NCBI GenBank assembly: GCA_016710465.1
Contig: JADJVS010000014.1
Span: forward strand, 1,364,001 to 1,428,000
Direction of reading: 5' to 3'
DNA from: Sulfuritalea sp.
GTDB lineage: Bacteria > Pseudomonadota > Gammaproteobacteria > Burkholderiales > Rhodocyclaceae
Length of the DNA stretch: 64,000 bases
A model generated the notes under the pieces. That model had not been told where the DNA came from. It was given only the letters and a program-made list of their open reading frames with translations, and made no database searches. This document shows positions 17,197 through 25,471 of this stretch, piece by piece. Made by a program: the position numbers and the translations under genes. Each line of letters opens with the position of its first letter. Positions within the stretch are counted from its first letter, which is position 1.

Positions 17197-17210
17197 ATTG
17201 TCAGACAAAT
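17197..17210. promoter_or_regulatory. Operator for the GntR/FCD regulator
   Basis: ATTGTCAGACAAAT contains the perfect palindrome TTGTC-A-GACAA and matches the FCD-GntR consensus TNGTNNNACNA. It lies 23 bp upstream of the regulator start and 119 bp upstream of dctP, a good place to control both directions. Confidence 0.7.
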
Positions 17211-17328
17211 TCCCTTTCTGGTAAAGTGACCCGGCCAATCGCCGTGTCCGGCAACGGGCACCCAGACTGCACCCGCACGGCACAGTTCAGAAGTTGCCGG
17301 CTATCAAACATTCCCACTGGAGGAGACC

Positions 17329-18474
17329 ATGTCCGATACCAAGCAGCCGCAGCCTTCCCGTCGCAAATTCCTTGCCGCCGCCGCGACCGGCACCGCCGGT
17401 GCCGTGACCGCCGGCTTCCCGATGATTTCGGTGGCGCAATCGCCGATCACCATGCGCTGGCAGTCCACCTGGCCGGCCAAGGACATCTTCCACGAGTACG
17501 CACTCGACTTCGCCAAGAAGGTGAATGACATGTCCGGCGGCCGCCTCAAGATCGAGGTGCTGCCGGCCGGCGCCGTGGTCAAGGCCTTCGAACTGCTCGA
17601 CGCCGTATCCAAGGGCACGCTCGATGGCGGCCACGGCGTGGTCGCCTACTGGTACGGCAAGAATTCCGCCGTGGCGCTGTGGGGTTCCGGCCCGGCCTTC
17701 GGCATGGACCCGAACATGGTCCTGGCCTGGCACAACTACGGCGGCGGCAAGCAGATGCTCGACGATATCTACAAGAGCCTCAACCTCGACGTCCAGTCCT
17801 TCATCTACGGGCCGATGCCGACGCAGCCCTTTGGCTGGTTCAAGAAGCCGGTCACCAAGGTGGCCGACATCAAGGGCATGAAGTTCCGCACCGTCGGCCT
17901 CGCCGTCGACATGTACAAGGACATGGGCCTGGCGGTGAATCCGCTGCCCGGCGGCGAGATCGTGCCGGCGCTGGACCGCGGCCTGATCGACGCCGCCGAG
18001 TTCAACAACGCATCCAGCGACCGCCTGCTCGGTTTCCCCGATGTGGCCAAGCACTGCATGCTGCAAAGCTTCCACCAGTGCTCGGAAAACTTCGAGATCC
18101 TGTTCAACAAGAAGCGCTACGACGCACTGCCGGCGGACATGAAATCGATCATCGACTATGCCGTGCAGGCCGCCTCGGCCGACATGAGCTGGAAGGCGAT
18201 CGACCGCTACTCGAAAGACTACATCGAGATGCAGGAGAAGCAGGGGGTCAAGTTCTGGAAGACGCCGGACGCCATCCTCAAGGCTCAGCTCGCCTCCTGG
18301 GACAAGATCATCGCCGCCAAGAGCGCCGACAACCCGGCCTTCAAGAAGGTGCTCGAATCGATGCGCGGCTTTGCGCAGCGCGCCTGCCGCTGGCAGAACG
18401 ACACCAATGTCGATTACAAGATGGCCTATAACCACTTCTTCGCCGCCAAGAAGGCGCCCGCCAAGAAGGCCTGA
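17329..18474 (+). CDS. TRAP transporter substrate-binding protein DctP (TakP-like)
   Basis: A 381-residue binding protein with a Tat signal (SRRKFLAAAATGTAGAV). The mature part (SPITMRWQSTWPAKDIFHEY, GGRLKIEVLPAGAVVKAFELLDAVSKGTLDGGHG) resembles the alpha-keto-acid binder TakP. It captures a carboxylate in the periplasm and hands it to DctQM. The conserved region PTQPFGWFKK...GMKFRTVGLAVDMYKDMG contains the arginine that usually binds the carboxylate. A GGAGGAG ribosome binding site lies just upstream. It is the first gene of a six-gene unit that includes a 2-hydroxyacid dehydrogenase, which hints at a keto- or hydroxy-acid substrate. Confidence 0.93.
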   Translation: MSDTKQPQPSRRKFLAAAATGTAGAVTAGFPMISVAQSPITMRWQSTWPAKDIFHEYALDFAKKVNDMSGGRLKIEVLPAGAVVKAFELLDAVSKGTLDGGHGVVAYWYGKNSAVALWGSGPAFGMDPNMVLAWHNYGGGKQMLDDIYKSLNLDVQSFIYGPMPTQPFGWFKKPVTKVADIKGMKFRTVGLAVDMYKDMGLAVNPLPGGEIVPALDRGLIDAAEFNNASSDRLLGFPDVAKHCMLQSFHQCSENFEILFNKKRYDALPADMKSIIDYAVQAASADMSWKAIDRYSKDYIEMQEKQGVKFWKTPDAILKAQLASWDKIIAAKSADNPAFKKVLESMRGFAQRACRWQNDTNVDYKMAYNHFFAAKKAPAKKA

Positions 18475-18542
18475 GCACGGTAGCATGGGCGGCCGGCCGG
18501 TTGTTCGCCGGCCGGCCGTTTTTCATGGAGGGGAGGGCGCGC

Positions 18543-19187
18543 ATGCAAAAGACCTTGCTCTGGGTGGACAGGGCGTCCACGCTGGCCGGCCAGGTGTTTT
18601 CCTGGTCCATCGTCGTGCTGACCGCGCTGATTTCCTGGGAGGTCTTCTCACGCTACGTGCTGAACGTGCCGCACGCCTGGGTGCAGGATGCCCAGATCAT
18701 GCTGTACGGCGTGTTGTTCATGATGGCCGGCGCCTATACGCTCTCCAAGGAAGGCCACGTGCGCGGCGACGTGCTCTACAGCTTTTTCGAGCCACGCACC
18801 CAGGCGATCTGGGACCTGGTCCTCTACATCGTCTTCTTCCTGCCCGGCATCTTCGCGCTGTCCTACGCCGGATGGATCTACGCCAACGAATCGCTGGCGA
18901 TCCGCGAGCAGACCTTCTCGCCGGACCCGCTGCCGCTGTATCCCTTCAAGTTCGTGATCCCCGCCGCCGGCTTCGGCCTGCTGCTGCAGGGCATGGTCGA
19001 GATTGTCCGCTGCGTGATCTGCATCCGCGATGGCGAGTGGCCCTCGCGCGAGCATGACGTCGAGGAAGTCGACGTCGAGAAACTGAAGGAGATGGTGCAC
19101 GTCAGGGACGAGGACATCGCCGCGCTGGACCAGTTCGTCGTCGCCCAGGAAACCGCCCATCGGGAAATCGACGGGACGGCGAAATGA
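18543..19187 (+). CDS. TRAP transporter small permease DctQ
   Basis: About 214 residues with four membrane helices. The first is FSWSIVVLTALISWEVFSRYVLN, with the typical WxxxxSRYVLN signature, and PHAWVQDAQIMLYGVLFMMAGAYTL follows. The C-terminal tail after the last helix is long and acidic (EEVDVEKLKEMVHVRDEDIAALDQ), longer than in most DctQ. The ATG at 18543 has a good GGAGGGGAG site. The stop overlaps the dctM start (ATGA). DctQ forms the membrane complex with DctM. Confidence 0.92.
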   Translation: MQKTLLWVDRASTLAGQVFSWSIVVLTALISWEVFSRYVLNVPHAWVQDAQIMLYGVLFMMAGAYTLSKEGHVRGDVLYSFFEPRTQAIWDLVLYIVFFLPGIFALSYAGWIYANESLAIREQTFSPDPLPLYPFKFVIPAAGFGLLLQGMVEIVRCVICIRDGEWPSREHDVEEVDVEKLKEMVHVRDEDIAALDQFVVAQETAHREIDGTAK

Positions 19188-21238
19188 AGATCAAGAAGGA
19201 CCTGTGGTTCGGCTTCAGCCTGATGGCGGCAATCCTGCTCGTCACCGCGATCTTCATGCCCTGGGGCAATCTCTCCAATGGACACCTCGGCCTGCTGATG
19301 CTCTCGCTGGTGGTGGTGGCGATCATGCTCGGCTTTCCCACGGCCTTCACCCTGATGGGCATGGGCGTGATCTTCGCCTGGTTCGCCTACCGCAGCGGCA
19401 ACCCGGAGATCGCCGTGCGCCAGACGCTGGACCTCATGGTGCAGCGCGCCTACGCGGTGATGAGCAACGACGTGCTGATCTCGATCCCGCTGTTCGTCTT
19501 CATGGGCTACCTGGTCGAGCGCGCCAACCTGATCGCCAAGCTGTTCCGCTCGCTGGAGCTCTCGCTGGCGCGGGTGCCCGGCTCGCTGGCGGTGGCAACC
19601 CTGGTTACCTGCGCCATCTTTGCCACCGCCACCGGCATCGTCGGCGCCGTGGTCACGCTGATGGGCCTGCTGGCCTTCCCGGCGATGCTGAAGTCGGGCT
19701 ATGACATAAGGTTGTCGGCAGGCGTGATCACCGCCGGCGGCTGCCTCGGCATCCTGATCCCGCCCTCGGTGATGCTGATCGTGTATGGCGCAACGGCGGG
19801 TGTTTCGGTGGTGCAGCTTTACGCCGGGGCCTTTTTCCCCGGCCTCATGCTGGCCGGCCTCTACATCCTTTACGTGGTCATCCTCGCCAAGCTCAAGCCG
19901 GAGCTGGCGCCGCCCCTGTCGATGGAAGAACGCCATATCGATTTGCCGCCGGCCAACGAGAAAATGCGCAACCAGATCAGCCACCGGGTGGTGCCCGGCC
20001 TGATCGGTGCGCTCAAGGGCTCGCGCAACCTGGGCATCGGTGGTGGCGAGATCGCCCGGCAGGGCTTCATCGCCCTGCTGCCGGCGATTACCCTGGTGCT
20101 GTTCCTCGGTTTCATGTGGCATGTTTCGACCAAGCCCGAAGTGAAGGTGGAAACCGCCGGGCTGGTGGAAATGGGCGGTGGCGGCGCCGACCAGGCGGCG
20201 GCCGGGGAAGGCGGTGTGGAGGAACCCAAGGCCGAGGGCGTGGCCGAACCGGAGGAGGAGGCCGAGGGGGTCAAGGAGCCACCGGCCGAGGACGCAGGCG
20301 ACGGCGTCAAGGAACCGCCGGCGGAGGGTGTCAAGGAGCCTCCCGCCGACGGTGGCAAGGAGCCCGCGGTGGCCAGGGAAGCCGTTCCTGCGCAAGCGGT
20401 CGCCGTATCGCCGGCGCCGACTGCCGGGGATGCCACCCCCGGGTCTGCCGGAGGAATAACAGCCGAGGAGCAGGAGCGCCTGCCGGTGCCGACCTGGTAC
20501 TGGGTGATGCTCGGCGTCAGCGTGATTGCCGCGATCGGTTTTTACGCCATCTTCACCTTCGTCCGCCTGGAAATATTCAAGATGCTGCTGTCCTCGTTTT
20601 TCCCGCTGGCGATCATGATCCTCGCCGTGCTGGGCAGCATCGTCTTCGGCCTGGCGACGCCGACCGAGGCGGCGGCGATCGGCTCGGCCGGCGGCTTCAT
20701 CCTTGCCGCCGCCTACAAGCAGCTCAATTTCGGCGTGATCAAGGAATCGGTGTTCCTCACGGCGAAAACCTCGGCCATGGTGTGCTGGCTGTTCGTCGGC
20801 TCCTCGATTTTTTCGGCGGCTTTCGCCCTGCTCGGCGGCCAGGACCTGGTCGAGAAATGGGTGCTGTCGATGAACCTGACACCGCTGCAATTCATGCTGC
20901 TCAGCCAGTTCATCATCTTCATCCTCGGCTGGCCGCTGGAATGGACCGAGATCATCGTCATCTTCATGCCGATCTTCATCCCGCTGCTGGCGCACTTCCA
21001 CATCGATCCGCTGTTCTTCGGCCTGCTGGTGGCGCTCAACCTGCAGACGGCCTTCCTCTCGCCGCCGGTGGCGATGGCGGCCTTCTACCTCAAGGGCGTG
21101 TCGCCGCCGCATGTGACGCTGAACCAGATATTTGCCGGCATGCTGCCCTTCATGGGCATCCAGGTGGTGGCGCTGGCGCTGCTCTACATCTTCCCCGACA
21201 TCGGCATGTGGCTGCCGCGGGTGCTTTACGGTAACTGA
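19184..21238 (+). CDS. TRAP transporter large permease DctM with a Pro/Glu repeat insertion
   Basis: DctM proteins are usually about 430 residues; this one has 684. The N-terminal half is normal (LMLSLVVVAIMLGFPTAFTLMG, SIPLFVFMGYLVERA, ITAGGCLGILIPPSVMLIVYG) and so is the C-terminal half (GLATPTEAAAIGSAGGFILAA, LGWPLEWTEIIVIFMPIFIP, LNLQTAFLSPPVAMAAFYL). Between them is an enlarged middle: a loop, one helix, and from about residue 320 to 430 a hydrophilic acidic stretch with repeated VKEPPAEG units. The stretch ends in an AGTCGGCG-type repeat reading AVSPAPTAG. The frame is intact, so it is probably functional. Confidence 0.92.
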   Translation: MKIKKDLWFGFSLMAAILLVTAIFMPWGNLSNGHLGLLMLSLVVVAIMLGFPTAFTLMGMGVIFAWFAYRSGNPEIAVRQTLDLMVQRAYAVMSNDVLISIPLFVFMGYLVERANLIAKLFRSLELSLARVPGSLAVATLVTCAIFATATGIVGAVVTLMGLLAFPAMLKSGYDIRLSAGVITAGGCLGILIPPSVMLIVYGATAGVSVVQLYAGAFFPGLMLAGLYILYVVILAKLKPELAPPLSMEERHIDLPPANEKMRNQISHRVVPGLIGALKGSRNLGIGGGEIARQGFIALLPAITLVLFLGFMWHVSTKPEVKVETAGLVEMGGGGADQAAAGEGGVEEPKAEGVAEPEEEAEGVKEPPAEDAGDGVKEPPAEGVKEPPADGGKEPAVAREAVPAQAVAVSPAPTAGDATPGSAGGITAEEQERLPVPTWYWVMLGVSVIAAIGFYAIFTFVRLEIFKMLLSSFFPLAIMILAVLGSIVFGLATPTEAAAIGSAGGFILAAAYKQLNFGVIKESVFLTAKTSAMVCWLFVGSSIFSAAFALLGGQDLVEKWVLSMNLTPLQFMLLSQFIIFILGWPLEWTEIIVIFMPIFIPLLAHFHIDPLFFGLLVALNLQTAFLSPPVAMAAFYLKGVSPPHVTLNQIFAGMLPFMGIQVVALALLYIFPDIGMWLPRVLYGN

Positions 21239-21241
21239 GCA

Positions 21242-22222
21242 ATGCCCATGAAGCCGAGAATCCTGGTGGCCCGTGAAGTCTTCCCCGAGGTGCTCGAGCA
21301 CCTGCGGCCGCATTTCGAGGTGGACGACAACCAGGCCGATGTCATTCTCGGCGTCGACGGCCTGAAGCGGCGGCTGGCCGACAAGGCGGGCGTGATGACG
21401 GCGGTCAGCGATCCGGTGAACGCCGAGGTGATCGCCGCCGCGCCGCACTTGAAGGCGGTGTGCAATTTCGCCGTCGGCTACAACAACATCGACCTCGCCG
21501 CCTGCACCCGCGCCGGCATCATGGCGACCAACACGCCGGGCGTGCTCGACGACACCACGGCGGACCTCGCCTGGGCCCTGCTGATGGCCACCGCGCGCCA
21601 CATCCAGACCTCGGAGCACTGGCTGCGCGCCGGGCACTGGAAGGGCTTTCGCATGATGGATTGGCTGGGCACGGACGTGCACCACGCCACGCTGGGCATC
21701 CTCGGCATGGGGCGCATCGGCCAGGCGGTGGCGCGGCGCGCACTGGGCTTCGACATGCGGGTGATTTACCACAACCGTTCGCGCCTGCCGGCCGAAAAGG
21801 AGGCCGCCTGCCGCGCCACCTGGGTGGACAAGGAGACGCTGCTGCGCGAGGCGGATTTCCTGGTGCTGCTGCTGCCCTATTCGCCCGCGAGCCACCACAT
21901 CATCGGCGCCGCCGAACTGGCGCTGATGAAGCCGACGGCGCACCTGATAAATGTCGCCCGCGGCGGCATCGTCGACGACGCCGCGCTGATCTCGGCGTTG
22001 CGCCAGCGCCGACTCTCGGGTGCCGCGCTCGATGTGTTCGAGGGCGAGCCGGCGCTGAATCCGGGCTTCCTCGAACTCGACAATGTCACGCTGACGCCGC
22101 ACATCGGCTCCAGCTCGCGCGCCACGCGCCTGGCCATGGCGATGACGGCGGCGAACAACCTGATTGCCGCGCTCTCCGGGCAGCGCCCGCCGAACCTGGT
22201 CAATACCGAAGTCTGGAAATGA
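21242..22222 (+). CDS. D-isomer-specific 2-hydroxyacid dehydrogenase
   Basis: The 326-residue protein has the NAD(P)-binding GILGMGRIGQAVARRALGF and the catalytic segments NVARGGIVDDAALISAL, DVFEGEPALNPGFLEL and TPHIGSSSRATR. These give the R, E and H residues of the family. VCNFAVGYNNIDLAACTRAGI is typical of glyoxylate/hydroxypyruvate reductases. It probably interconverts a 2-keto and a 2-hydroxy acid, perhaps the compound brought in by the TRAP system. It lies 3 bp after dctM, and its stop overlaps the next start. Confidence 0.92.
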   Translation: MPMKPRILVAREVFPEVLEHLRPHFEVDDNQADVILGVDGLKRRLADKAGVMTAVSDPVNAEVIAAAPHLKAVCNFAVGYNNIDLAACTRAGIMATNTPGVLDDTTADLAWALLMATARHIQTSEHWLRAGHWKGFRMMDWLGTDVHHATLGILGMGRIGQAVARRALGFDMRVIYHNRSRLPAEKEAACRATWVDKETLLREADFLVLLLPYSPASHHIIGAAELALMKPTAHLINVARGGIVDDAALISALRQRRLSGAALDVFEGEPALNPGFLELDNVTLTPHIGSSSRATRLAMAMTAANNLIAALSGQRPPNLVNTEVWK

Positions 22223-23469
22223 CGGCCACTCGCCAGCATGTGCTGCTCGGCCTCGGCGTGGCCGTCGCGGCCTATTTGCTGTCCTTCTTCCATCGCGTGG
22301 CGCCGGCGGCGATTTCGGGCGACCTGCAAGCCACCTTCACCATCGGCGGCGCCCAGCTCGGCAGCCTGGCGGCGACCTATTTCTACGTCTATACGCTGAT
22401 GCAGATCCCCACCGGGGTGCTTTCCGACACCCTGGGGCCGCGCCGCATCCTGTTCTGGGGCGGGCTGGTGGCGGGCATCGGCGCGCTCCTGTTTGGCCTG
22501 GCGCCGAGCTTCGAACTGGCCTTTGCCGGCCGCACCCTGGTCGGCCTCGGTGTCAGCGTCGCCTTCATCGCCATGCTCAAGCTGATCGCGCTGGGCTACG
22601 ACGAGCGCCGCTTTGCCTCCATCACCGGCCTGTGCATGCTGATCGGCAACGCCGGTTCGATACTCGCCGGCGCGCCGCTGGCCTGGGCCACCCAGGCCGC
22701 GGGCTGGCGCCCGGTGTTCGTCGTGGTGGGGATACTCTCGGTGCTGATGGCATTTGCCGCCCGCGCCTGGGTGCTCGACACCCCTGCCGGCAAGGTCGAT
22801 CGCACGGCCTGGCTCACCGGCCTGCTGACAGTGATGAAGAACCGCGCCACCTGGCCCGGCTTTTTCGCCAACGCCGGGCTCGCCGGCGCCTTTTTTGCCT
22901 TCGCCGGGCTGTGGGCCGTGCCTTACCTCACCCAGATCCATGGCATCAACCGCGCCGAGGCGTCGAACCATGTGAGCATTTACTTCGTCGGCTTCGCCAT
23001 CGGCTCGATGCTCTGGGGCAATGTCTCCGACCGCATCGGACGCCGCAAGCCGGTGATGCTGGTCGTGTCCGGCGTCCACGCGCTGGGTTGGGGCCTGTGG
23101 CTGTCCGGTGCAATGCAGGCTGGCTGGATGACCTATTCGCTATGCACGGCGATGGGGCTGGCGACGGCCGGACTGACCCTGTCCTGGGCGGCGGCCAAGG
23201 AAGTCAATCCGCCGCTGCTGTCAGGCATGGCCACCAGCGTGGTGAATGTCGGCGTGTTCTTCGGCCCGGCGATCCTGCAGCCGGCGGTCGGCTGGCTCAT
23301 GGAACGTACCTGGGACGGCCGCGTCGAGGCCGGCGTACGCATCTATTCGGCGGCGGACTGGCACAATGGGCTGCTGTTGATGACGGCATCCGCCGTCGCC
23401 GGCTGGATCGCGGTGCTCTTCGTGCGCGAAACCGGCTGTCGCAACATTTACTCTCAGGTCAAGAAATGA
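22219..23469 (+). CDS. MFS transporter
   Basis: A 416-residue carrier starting with the ATG that overlaps the dehydrogenase stop (ATGA). It has twelve likely helices, the signature YTLMQIPTGVLSDTLGPRRILFWGG after TM2 and WGNVSDRIGRRKPVMLV in the second half. FFHRVAPAAISGDLQATFTIGGAQLGSL is typical of a family annotated as anion or sugar-acid symporters. The substrate is unknown. A second transporter in the same transcript suggests it exports or imports a related metabolite. Confidence 0.9.
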   Translation: MTATRQHVLLGLGVAVAAYLLSFFHRVAPAAISGDLQATFTIGGAQLGSLAATYFYVYTLMQIPTGVLSDTLGPRRILFWGGLVAGIGALLFGLAPSFELAFAGRTLVGLGVSVAFIAMLKLIALGYDERRFASITGLCMLIGNAGSILAGAPLAWATQAAGWRPVFVVVGILSVLMAFAARAWVLDTPAGKVDRTAWLTGLLTVMKNRATWPGFFANAGLAGAFFAFAGLWAVPYLTQIHGINRAEASNHVSIYFVGFAIGSMLWGNVSDRIGRRKPVMLVVSGVHALGWGLWLSGAMQAGWMTYSLCTAMGLATAGLTLSWAAAKEVNPPLLSGMATSVVNVGVFFGPAILQPAVGWLMERTWDGRVEAGVRIYSAADWHNGLLLMTASAVAGWIAVLFVRETGCRNIYSQVKK

Positions 23470-23840
23470 AAGCCATCCTGCTTTACGGTCACGGCGCGCG
23501 CAACCCGGAGTGGGCCCAGCCCTTCCAGCGCATACGCGATGCGATCAAGCTGCGCGACCCTCGGGCGCTGGTCGAGCCCGGCTTCCTTGAACTGATGCGG
23601 CCGAGTTTCGAGGAAGGCGTGGCCTGCCTCGTCGATCAGGGTGCCACGCACATCGTCGTTGTGCCCATTTTCATGGCCGCCGGCAGCCACGTGAAAAAGG
23701 ACCTGCCGCGCCTGGCGGCCGATGCCATGGATCGCCATGCCGGACTGCATATCGATCTGGCTGCGCCGGTGGGCGAGGTGGACTCGGTGCTTGCGGCGAT
23801 GGCCGACTACGCGATGAATGCGCAGCCGGCGACGCCATAG
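23466..23840 (+). CDS. cbiX: CbiX-type sirohydrochlorin chelatase (short form)
   Basis: A 124-residue protein with the chelatase start ILLYGHGARNPEWAQPF, which supplies the active-site His. FLELMRPSFEEGVACLVDQGATHIVVVPIFMAAGSHVKKDLP adds the second His. Short CbiX proteins insert iron or cobalt into sirohydrochlorin for siroheme, heme d1 or cobalamin. Siroheme is the precursor of heme d1, which the nearby NirS needs, so a link is reasonable but not shown. The start overlaps the MFS stop. It is the last gene of the TRAP unit. Confidence 0.9.
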   Translation: MKAILLYGHGARNPEWAQPFQRIRDAIKLRDPRALVEPGFLELMRPSFEEGVACLVDQGATHIVVVPIFMAAGSHVKKDLPRLAADAMDRHAGLHIDLAAPVGEVDSVLAAMADYAMNAQPATP

Positions 23841-23847
23841 CGGGGGT

Positions 23848-25404
23848 TCAGGCGGGCTGGAGCTCCACCAATGCCGGGCCGTCGTTGACTTCCGGCAAGC
23901 CGACGCAGAGTTCGACCATCGCGTCCGTCCGGTTCAGCAGGTCTTCACTGATTCGGAACACCTTGCGTGCCACTTGGGGAAACTCCGCCGGATCGCGTAT
24001 TTCCATCGACTCCCGGTACAGCGTCCACAGGTTGGTCGAGGATTCGAGTCGGGCCATCAATCCGGGTGAGTCGGTGGCGGCGGCCCTGATCTGGCCGAGT
24101 ACCTTGGAGAATTCCTCGCTCGCTTCGTCCAGGCGCGACCCGCAATTGGCGGTGCGGATCCCGAGGTGGCGAAACATGAAGAACTTTGCCGCGCGCTGCG
24201 ACTGCATGCGCCCGCGGCCGGCGAGGTTGATCAACTGGCCCTTGCGCGTGCCCTCGCTGCGGGCGAGGGTTCCCGCCAGCACGTCGGCGGCATTGAGGAC
24301 GTCCTCGTTGATGGCGAACAGTTCGTGCGCGTCGGCGGAACTGGGTGGGCCATCCAGCAGCTCGCGATAACGCGGCCAGAGCTTCGCCAGTTCGGTCCAG
24401 CTTGCATGGCTCTCGGTGCCGGCGGTCTGCGCTTCGAGCTCACCCAGGCGGCTGTCGAACAGCTTTACCGACTGTCCGAGTATCTGCCGCGACTGGCGCG
24501 CCAGCAGGCCTTGCTCAAGCATCAGCCATGATTTGGCCATGCGCTGCGACAGGGCGCGCTGGCGTCCGGCGCCGTTGATCCAGCCGCACTGCGACCACGA
24601 AGCCCCGCCGCGCCCAGAATCGTCGGGCTGGCTTCGGGGATGGGGCGTGTTGCAGACGCGACGCACGCTGTCCATGTCCATCAGGCGCGGGTCCGGGTGG
24701 GTCAGGAAATGGCGCTCGATTTCGCCGTTGCGCAGGGTGACGCGGTTGCGTTCGACCACGATCAAGCCGGCCTCGCTGAGGTCGCGCAGGTTGCGCGAGA
24801 GCGTTTCGGGCTGCATGTCGAAGCGGGAGGCAAGCACCTTCTTGCTCGTCTCCAGAGTGACGGTGGTTTCGCCGGTGGTGTCGCGTCGTGGTCCGGCGAG
24901 TTCCAGCAGGTAGCCCAGCAGGCGTTGCCCGGGCGTCCAGGAATTCTGCGCGATGAGGTCCGCCTCGGTTTCAAGTTGGCGCCGCGCCAGAATTTCGATG
25001 ACCCGCCGCGCTACCCGCGGGTCGCTGCCCATGACGCGGAACAGCGCGTCGCGTCGGATCGCCAGGACATGCGAGGTCTTTGCCGCGTGGGCGGATACCA
25101 CGTAGGGTCCAGGTACGAACAGCTCGGCCTGGCCGAAGATCTGTCCGGGGTCGATCAGTTCCAGGACGCGCTCGTTGCCGCGCCGGCAACCGAGGGACAG
25201 TTTGGCCTGACCGGACACGACCGCGTACAGTTGGTTTGCCGTATCGCCGGAGCGGAAGATCGGCTGGCCTTTCTGGTAGATGACGTTGCAGGTGCCGTGT
25301 GCCAACTCGTCGAGGAGTTCGGGCGCAAGGCCGGCGAACAGCGGCAGTTCGCCGAGGAACTTGCGGAAGTTGCGTGTGATCCGTGACGACAATGGGTCTT
25401 TCAT
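23848..25404 (-). CDS. Crp/Fnr-type regulator fused to two NarX-like PilJ sensor domains
   Basis: The 518-residue protein has three parts. Residues about 20-130 are a cNMP-type effector domain (PLFAGLAPELLDELAHG, GQAKLSLGCRRGNERVLELI). Residues 145-235 are a Crp-type HTH with recognition helix PETLSRNLRDL, whose E-x-x-S-R matches the FNR pattern for TTGAT/TTGAC half sites. Residues about 270-510 hold two domains, each opening with the NarX/PilJ P-box: INGAGRQRALSQRMAK at 276 and INLAGRGRMQSQRAAK at 392. In NarX/NarQ this motif binds nitrate or nitrite. There is no FNR iron-sulfur cysteine cluster, signal peptide or membrane segment, so sensing would be cytoplasmic. It lies directly downstream of nirS on the same strand. 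Confidence 0.88.
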   Translation of the reverse strand: MKDPLSSRITRNFRKFLGELPLFAGLAPELLDELAHGTCNVIYQKGQPIFRSGDTANQLYAVVSGQAKLSLGCRRGNERVLELIDPGQIFGQAELFVPGPYVVSAHAAKTSHVLAIRRDALFRVMGSDPRVARRVIEILARRQLETEADLIAQNSWTPGQRLLGYLLELAGPRRDTTGETTVTLETSKKVLASRFDMQPETLSRNLRDLSEAGLIVVERNRVTLRNGEIERHFLTHPDPRLMDMDSVRRVCNTPHPRSQPDDSGRGGASWSQCGWINGAGRQRALSQRMAKSWLMLEQGLLARQSRQILGQSVKLFDSRLGELEAQTAGTESHASWTELAKLWPRYRELLDGPPSSADAHELFAINEDVLNAADVLAGTLARSEGTRKGQLINLAGRGRMQSQRAAKFFMFRHLGIRTANCGSRLDEASEEFSKVLGQIRAAATDSPGLMARLESSTNLWTLYRESMEIRDPAEFPQVARKVFRISEDLLNRTDAMVELCVGLPEVNDGPALVELQPA

Positions 25405-25432
25405 GTGCCTTCGCGATCCAGGGGTGGGTGGC

Positions 25433-25461
25433 AACCGGTATCCCGTGCCGGGATACCGGTT
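25433..25461 (-). terminator. Strong hairpin between nirS and the Crp-PilJ gene
   Basis: AACCGGTATCCCG and CGGGATACCGGTT form a perfect 13-bp stem around a three-base TGC loop. It follows the nirS stop by 10 bp. No T-run follows, so it may be a partial terminator or an mRNA-stabilising hairpin that sets nirS apart from the downstream regulator. Confidence 0.65.
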
Positions 25462-25471
25462 GTCGATCCCG

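Noticed and set aside
22004..22022. CAGCGCCGACTCTCG in the 2-hydroxyacid dehydrogenase as another AGTCGGCG repeat
   Set aside because: Only the core matches and the flanking ACGGCGATTC half is absent; the protein segment is normal for the family.
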